A stretch of DNA of 64,000 nt from Clostridiales bacterium Firm_13. GTDB taxonomy: Bacteria; Bacillota; Clostridia; Saccharofermentanales; Saccharofermentanaceae. The DNA lies in NCBI GenBank assembly GCA_001603035.1, contig LVAS01000004.1, positions 1 to 64,000 of the forward strand, written 5' to 3'. The number at the start of each line of letters is the position of its first letter. Positions within the stretch are counted from its first letter, which is position 1. The notes below the pieces were generated by a model, which was given only the letters and a program-made list of their open reading frames with translations, searched no databases and had not been told where the DNA came from. This document shows, piece after piece, positions 59,224 to 64,000 of the stretch. The translations under genes were made by a program, and so were the position numbers.

Positions 59224-59271
59224 ATAAAAAGAAACACCGGAAGCAGCGCAAATGCCTGTTATTCCGGTGTT
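59224..59271 (-). terminator. Terminator downstream of tRNA-Ser
   Basis: Minus AACACCGGAA...TTCCGGTGTTTCTTTTT. Confidence 0.75.
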
Positions 59272-59304
59272 CCTGGTGCCTGAAAAATATTCCAGACAAA
59301 TAAT

Positions 59305-59395
59305 TGGCGGAGAAGGAGGGATTCGAACCCTCGTGCCAGTTGCCCGGCAAACGCATTTCGAGTGCGCCCCGTTATGACCACTTCGATACTTCTCC
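59305..59395 (-). tRNA. tRNA-Ser (anticodon CGA), CCA encoded
   Basis: GGAGAAGTATCGAAGTGGTCATAACGGGGCGCACTCGAAATGCGTTTGCCGGGCAACTGGCACGAGGGTTCGAATCCCTCCTTCTCCGCCA; long variable arm, loop CTCGAAA. Confidence 0.95.
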
Positions 59396-59631
59396 GAATC
59401 GACGTCGCTTCGTGACGTCATTCGATTATAGAGGTATGACAGGCTTTAAGTCAAGAGTGGGAATCGAATGTCGGAAGGGATGTTTTCTCGAGGGAACAGC
59501 CGGGGGGAGAAGATCGAATGGATACCTTTTTCATGCTGCAACCCACACGAGAAAAATATTGCCCATTCTTGTGAAAAGCGATAAGATTATTCGGAGAATA
59601 TACGTTTTTCGTAGGAGAGACCGAGGCAAGG

Positions 59632-60288
59632 ATGACTGAGGAACTGAAGGACATTGTATACAGTGATCTGTATCGATTTACGGGGAACAAACGCAGGCTT
59701 TCCCGCGTCTATCTGACGTTCCTTGAAGAGTGGGCGTCGAGTCCCGAGTTCCGCTTTCTTAACTCGTTCCGGAGGACGCAGTATTACTATCTTGCACGTA
59801 CGAATGCGCCGAAGAACTTGACCTACTTGAAGAACGGTTTTCTTTTTCATATTAACAATTTCTTTTTTAATCACTATACCTATAAGTATCACTTCCAAAT
59901 TCCCTTTGAGACGAAGATCGGCAAGGGTCTCTATATCGCACACTTCGGACGTATCATCATTCACCCGAAGTCGGTGATCGGTCACAATGTCAATATTTCT
60001 ACCGGGACGGTGATCGGAACGCAATTCCGCGGACCGAGGAAGGGCTCGCCCAATATCGGCAATTATGTCTGGATCGGCGCAAACGCGATTCTTGTCGGCA
60101 ATATTCGAATCGGCAATAACGTTCTCATCGCCCCCGGCGCTTACGTGAATTTTGACGTGCCGGATAACTCGATCGTTATCGGCAATCCCGGACTGATCCG
60201 CCGATCCCCCGGTGCGACGCTCGGCTATATTAATAACACGATTCTTTTCGATGAATATAACGTAAGATCAGGAGAACCCGCCCGATGA
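59632..60288 (+). CDS. Hexapeptide-repeat acyltransferase (serine acetyltransferase-like)
   Basis: IPFETKIGKGLYIAHFGRIIIHPKSVIGHNVNISTGTVIG...GNYVWIGANAILVGNIRIGNNVLIAPGAYV. Confidence 0.88.
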   Translation: MTEELKDIVYSDLYRFTGNKRRLSRVYLTFLEEWASSPEFRFLNSFRRTQYYYLARTNAPKNLTYLKNGFLFHINNFFFNHYTYKYHFQIPFETKIGKGLYIAHFGRIIIHPKSVIGHNVNISTGTVIGTQFRGPRKGSPNIGNYVWIGANAILVGNIRIGNNVLIAPGAYVNFDVPDNSIVIGNPGLIRRSPGATLGYINNTILFDEYNVRSGEPAR

Positions 60289-61583
60289 AGAATGATATTC
60301 GCAGTGTGCGGCTTCCGGTCGATTTTTTCGCCGGGAATCGCCGCAAACTCTCGGCCAAATTGCCGGATAATTGTCTGGTTGTCCTTTTTGCGGGGAAGGC
60401 TCCCGTCATGTCCGCCGATATGGACTATCCCTTTTTTGCCGACCGCAACTTCTATTATCTGACTGGTATTGAACAAGAAGAATCCGTCCTTGTCCTCCGT
60501 AAGGAGGGTGGGAATACGTCGGAATCTCTCTTTATTCAGACGAAGGATCCGCTCCGCGAACGTTGGACGGGGAGACGACTTTCGCAGGAAGACGCCTCGA
60601 CTCTTTCGGGTATCGATTCGATCCGTTATGTAACGGGATTGGAGGACTATCTGAAACCGTTCCTCTCAGACCATAGCATCCCGATCGCACTGGAAGAAGG
60701 GGTCAAGTACGGACCTGCGAAGGAATTCGAAAAATCGATGCGTTCCATTTCCTCCGAGCGCGAACGAATCTCGCTCGGCCCGATCCTCGCGCGCATCCGA
60801 ATGAAAAAGGAGCCGGTCGAAATCGAGTGTATCGAACGCGCGATCGCGCTGACTCTTGAAGCGATGGAGGAGATGTGCGCACACGTTCGACCCGGCGTGA
60901 CCGAACTTGAACTCTATACGACCTTCGACCATGCGCTCGCCCGACGCGGATGCCTTGCCAATGCCTTTTCCTCCATTTTCGCCGCCGGCCGAAATACCCT
61001 CTGCTTGCACTACCCTGTACCGCTTGACACGGTTGAAGACGGCGATCTGATTCAAGTTGACGTCGGTGGACGGGTCGCCGGCCTTTGTGCGGATATTTCG
61101 CGGGTCTACCCGGCGAACGGGCGATTCACGGAGCGACAAGCCGATCTTTACGCCGCTGTCCGCGCCTGTCAGGAATCCGCATTTCGTACGATACGACCGG
61201 GAGTGTATCTTTCGGAGATCAACGATGCGGCGAAGAATACCGCACAGGAAGAGCTTACGCGGATGGGCGTGATCCCCGGTGATACGCCGGCCGACGCCGA
61301 TGTTACGTCCTACTATTGGCATAATGTCTCACATCATATGGGACACGATGTCCACGACGTTTGCATTCGAGAGCTTCCGCTCGAGGAGGGCATGGTGATC
61401 ACGGTCGAGCCGGGCATCTATATTGAGAAGTGGGGCTTCGGCTTCCGGATTGAGGACGATGTTCTCGTTACCAAAGACGGATGTCGCGTACTGTCGGCAT
61501 TCTTTCCGCGTGAAGCGGAAGAGGTATCCGCGCTGATAACCGGAGTAAAGGGGGGCGATTCGCCTTGCCAAACTTCAGTCTGA
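60285..61583 (+). CDS. M24 family Xaa-Pro aminopeptidase
   Basis: DGDLIQVDVGGRVAGLCADISRVYP, SHHMGHDVHD, GMVITVEPGIYI. Confidence 0.93.
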   Translation: MKNDIRSVRLPVDFFAGNRRKLSAKLPDNCLVVLFAGKAPVMSADMDYPFFADRNFYYLTGIEQEESVLVLRKEGGNTSESLFIQTKDPLRERWTGRRLSQEDASTLSGIDSIRYVTGLEDYLKPFLSDHSIPIALEEGVKYGPAKEFEKSMRSISSERERISLGPILARIRMKKEPVEIECIERAIALTLEAMEEMCAHVRPGVTELELYTTFDHALARRGCLANAFSSIFAAGRNTLCLHYPVPLDTVEDGDLIQVDVGGRVAGLCADISRVYPANGRFTERQADLYAAVRACQESAFRTIRPGVYLSEINDAAKNTAQEELTRMGVIPGDTPADADVTSYYWHNVSHHMGHDVHDVCIRELPLEEGMVITVEPGIYIEKWGFGFRIEDDVLVTKDGCRVLSAFFPREAEEVSALITGVKGGDSPCQTSV

Positions 61584-62545
61584 CCACATGGATTATCCTT
61601 CTGTTTCTGATTGTCCTTCTGCTGGCGCTTGTTTTCGGAGGAGGTTACCTCCTAATCACGTATACGCTCTTTCACCGGATTTTTGACCGTCCTTTTGCGC
61701 GGCCGCTCTATGACAGATCTCCCAAAGAAATTCGACAGGACACGATTATCGGGCGAGGTAAGAACTGGTTCTACGCGAATCGGCTCGATTTTATGGATGT
61801 CTCCATTACCTCCTATGACGGAGTTCGCCTGTACGGATATTACCGCCCCGCCAACGACAGAACAAATCGTCGTCTCGTCATTCTGGTACACGGGTGGCAG
61901 GGACATCCGTCGGAGATGGGAGCCTTTGCGGAAATGTATCTGCGGAAGATGGATTGCCATGTTCTGATGATTCATATGCGCGCACACGGTATGAGCTACG
62001 GCGACTATATCGGTTATGGACTCGCGGAGAGTCAGGATCTTCTTACGTGGATTCGATATATGAAGAAGATCTTGGGCGACTCGACGCGGATCCTCTTGCA
62101 CGGGTGGTCTATGGGAGCCGCAACGATACTGATGACGGCGGGGAGCGGCAAGCTGCCCGAAGAGGTGCGCGCCATTGTCGCGGACTGTCCTTTTTCGTCT
62201 CTTCAGGACCAGTTGCGTTACCTGATTCGAAGGAAAATTCACTTTGCACCTTCGGTCCTTCTGACCGGAATGAGTCGTTATACTCGTAAATATCTCGGAT
62301 ATACGATCGCGCAAGTTTCGCCTTTGGCCGTTGCTTCGAGGATTCGCGTTCCGGTCCTTCTTTTTCACGGAACGGAGGACACGATGGTCCCGCCTTGGAT
62401 GAGCGAAGAGATTTTTAATCAGATCCGCGCGCCCAAGAAACTTGTCTTTGTGCAAGGTGCGGCGCATGTTCGCGCCTTTGACGTCGAGCCGGCGGCGTAT
62501 GAGAATGAAGTTGAGAAACTCATGCAGGCAAGTAAATTCGGATAA
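61565..62545 (+). CDS. Alpha/beta hydrolase (start uncertain)
   Basis: LVILVHGWQGHPSEM, LLHGWSMGAATIL, VLLFHGTEDTMVPPWMS; N-terminal TM. Confidence 0.9.
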   Translation: MPNFSLTTWIILLFLIVLLLALVFGGGYLLITYTLFHRIFDRPFARPLYDRSPKEIRQDTIIGRGKNWFYANRLDFMDVSITSYDGVRLYGYYRPANDRTNRRLVILVHGWQGHPSEMGAFAEMYLRKMDCHVLMIHMRAHGMSYGDYIGYGLAESQDLLTWIRYMKKILGDSTRILLHGWSMGAATILMTAGSGKLPEEVRAIVADCPFSSLQDQLRYLIRRKIHFAPSVLLTGMSRYTRKYLGYTIAQVSPLAVASRIRVPVLLFHGTEDTMVPPWMSEEIFNQIRAPKKLVFVQGAAHVRAFDVEPAAYENEVEKLMQASKFG

Positions 62546-62549
62546 ATCG

Positions 62550-62578
62550 TTGCAATCGTGAAGAGACTGCGATAAGAT
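62550..62578 (+). promoter_or_regulatory. Promoter for thiT riboswitch leader
   Basis: TTGCAA-N17-TAAGAT. Confidence 0.6.
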
Positions 62579-62589
62579 CAATCTGTTCA

Positions 62590-62690
62590 CAGACGGGGAG
62601 CTGGACCCTATCGTTCGGCTGAGAGGATACGATTTTGGCGTATCGACCCGATTACCTGAACCGGATAATGCCGGCGGAGGGATCAAATGT
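62590..62690 (+). promoter_or_regulatory. TPP riboswitch (THI element)
   Basis: GGGGAGCTGGACCC...GGCTGAGAGGATACG...GACCCGATTACCTGAACCGGATAATGCCGGCGGAGGGATCA. Confidence 0.95.
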
Positions 62691-62691
62691 C

Positions 62692-62712
62692 GAAGCGCTC
62701 GCTTCTTTTTTG
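62692..62712 (+). terminator. Riboswitch expression-platform terminator
   Basis: GAAGCgctcGCTTCTTTTTT. Confidence 0.85.
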
Positions 62713-62746
62713 TTCATTCGTCGGACATAAAAGGAGGAGTTTTTTT

Positions 62747-63568
62747 ATGTCCAATCAATTAACCCACCCCAACTATCGCGAACGTATCATGGCTGTTGCA
62801 GCCGGAGGCATCTGCCTCGCTCTCGCCGAAGTCCTCTCGCTCGTCAAAATTTTCGAGATGCCGCAAGGGGGATCTGTCACACTCGCCTCGATGTTGCCGA
62901 TTATTCTCTATGCTTTCTGCTTTGGCCCCGTCTGGGGAATTGCGGTTGCCTTCCTTTACAGCCTGCTGCAAACTTTCATCGGAGGGTATATCCTTTCGCC
63001 GATGCAGGTTCTTTTGGACTATACGCTCGCCTTTACCGCTTTGGGGTTTGCCGGATTTTTCGCCGCGCGTGCGAAAGATCGCATCGAAGAATCCAACATT
63101 CTGCACCGACTGAGACTCATTCCCGAATGGAAGATGACGGTTGTCACGTTTGGGGTCGTTGCGATTCGCCTCCTTTGCAGTTTTCTTTCCGGCATCATTT
63201 TCTATGCGGATTACGCTCCCGAGGGACAGGCCGTCTGGATCTACTCCCTCATCTATAATGGGTCCTTCCTTTTGCCGGAAGCGATCATCACCGTCTCGGT
63301 ACTCTTTGTCCTACTCGGCTCGCTCTTTTTTAAAAAAGAGGAGGCGGAAGTTATCAGCGTTTCCTATCCGAGATGGCTCCTGACATTTCTCATCGCATTG
63401 ATCCCGATTATCGGGCAGGTTTACTTGATTGTCTGGGCGTTCGACAAGAAGAACAGTCCGTCTCGCCGAACATGGGCACAGGCCGTTTTGACACTGCTTG
63501 GAGCGCTTTCCGTTCTTTGGATTCTTCTCTCTCTGATTCATAAGTCTCCGTATATTCCCTTTGGCTAA
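62747..63568 (+). CDS. thiT: Energy-coupled thiamine transporter ThiT
   Basis: ThiT-like TM protein (LPIILYAFCFGPVWGIAVAFLYSLLQ...LDYTLAFTALGFAG) directly downstream of TPP riboswitch; ORF track start lies in the terminator. Confidence 0.92.
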   Translation: MSNQLTHPNYRERIMAVAAGGICLALAEVLSLVKIFEMPQGGSVTLASMLPIILYAFCFGPVWGIAVAFLYSLLQTFIGGYILSPMQVLLDYTLAFTALGFAGFFAARAKDRIEESNILHRLRLIPEWKMTVVTFGVVAIRLLCSFLSGIIFYADYAPEGQAVWIYSLIYNGSFLLPEAIITVSVLFVLLGSLFFKKEEAEVISVSYPRWLLTFLIALIPIIGQVYLIVWAFDKKNSPSRRTWAQAVLTLLGALSVLWILLSLIHKSPYIPFG

Positions 63569-63596
63569 TTCGAACGGATTTATGATATGCTTTAAG

Positions 63597-63627
63597 CCTC
63601 GATCGGTTTTCCGGTCGAGGTTTTTCT
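63597..63627 (+). terminator. Intrinsic terminator after thiT
   Basis: CCTCGATCGgttttcCGGTCGAGGTTTTT. Confidence 0.75.
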
Positions 63628-63669
63628 TCGGATGCGCTCTTGGTTATCTGTCACTCGAGGAGGACGCGT

Positions 63670-64000
63670 ATGCAGTCGCAAATGCCGCTCCGATCCCTGC
63701 CATTCTACAGGCGGAAGATGTTCTTTCTTTGGGCCTTTTCTGCGCTTCTTCTTTTCGTCACATTTTATTCGTTTGACCAGACTTTTGACATGTCACTCAC
63801 AACTTGGCAAGCGAAGGACTTTCTTGATTCTCTTTTCTCGGGTCATCCGCTTGATTTCTATCAGATCGTATACAACAAAGCGGCGTCAGGTCTTTATTAT
63901 GGACATCCGCCGGCCATCGATGCGGCCTATTACAGCCCGGCGGTCTATTTTTTTGTCGGAATTGCGATTTTTCCGATCTATCTTTTCGATAAATTCATCC
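63670..64000 (+). CDS. Membrane protein, possibly GT-C-type glycosyltransferase (truncated by window edge)
   Basis: Open frame from ATG 63670 after GAGGAGG: MQSQMPLRSLPFYRRKMFFLWAFSALLLFVTFYSFDQTFD...GHPPAIDAAYYSPAVYFFVGIAIFPIYLFDKFI. Confidence 0.5.
   Translation, partial: MQSQMPLRSLPFYRRKMFFLWAFSALLLFVTFYSFDQTFDMSLTTWQAKDFLDSLFSGHPLDFYQIVYNKAASGLYYGHPPAIDAAYYSPAVYFFVGIAIFPIYLFDKFI

Noticed and set aside
61652-62686. 344-aa minus-strand ORF over the alpha/beta hydrolase and riboswitch
   Set aside because: Antisense to a clear CDS and crosses the TPP riboswitch; spurious.

Overview
This 64 kb window is bacterial chromosomal DNA. The gene families (FeoB-associated Cys-rich protein, ThiT, PhoH with PIN domain, CarD) and the strong GGAGG ribosome-binding sites suggest Bacillota/Clostridia; this is inference. 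It is mostly ordinary genes: an ABC-2 exporter beside a truncated histidine kinase, phoH, feoAAB, lacZ-type GH2, MFS and EamA transporters, two GGDEF proteins, Sel1, NlpC/P60, aldo/keto reductase, a TPP-riboswitch-controlled thiT and one tRNA-Ser(CGA). I saw no CRISPR array and no intact transposase. The most interesting parts are: (1) an apparent amino-acid or amide catabolic island (8.7-19.9 kb) combining a polar amino-acid ABC transporter, two M20 hydrolases, an atypical fold-III PLP decarboxylase, a class-III aminotransferase, a BKACE (DUF849) enzyme, a nitrilase and a MerR regulator, with a textbook 19-bp-spacer MerR promoter; (2) a PucR regulator, cytosine-deaminase-like amidohydrolase and Urt-type ABC transporter cluster (32.5-39.8 kb); (3) an AT-richer, cassette-like region (54.4-56.4 kb) where a ~97% identical 152-bp repeat flanks paralogous membrane-anchored small proteins, next to a large SF2 helicase with C-terminal transmembrane segments and a tRNA-Ser; (4) several leader regions with intrinsic terminators, palindromic operators and a G9 tract at a ribosome-binding site. 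All assignments come from reading the sequence and from family recognition; no database search was run.
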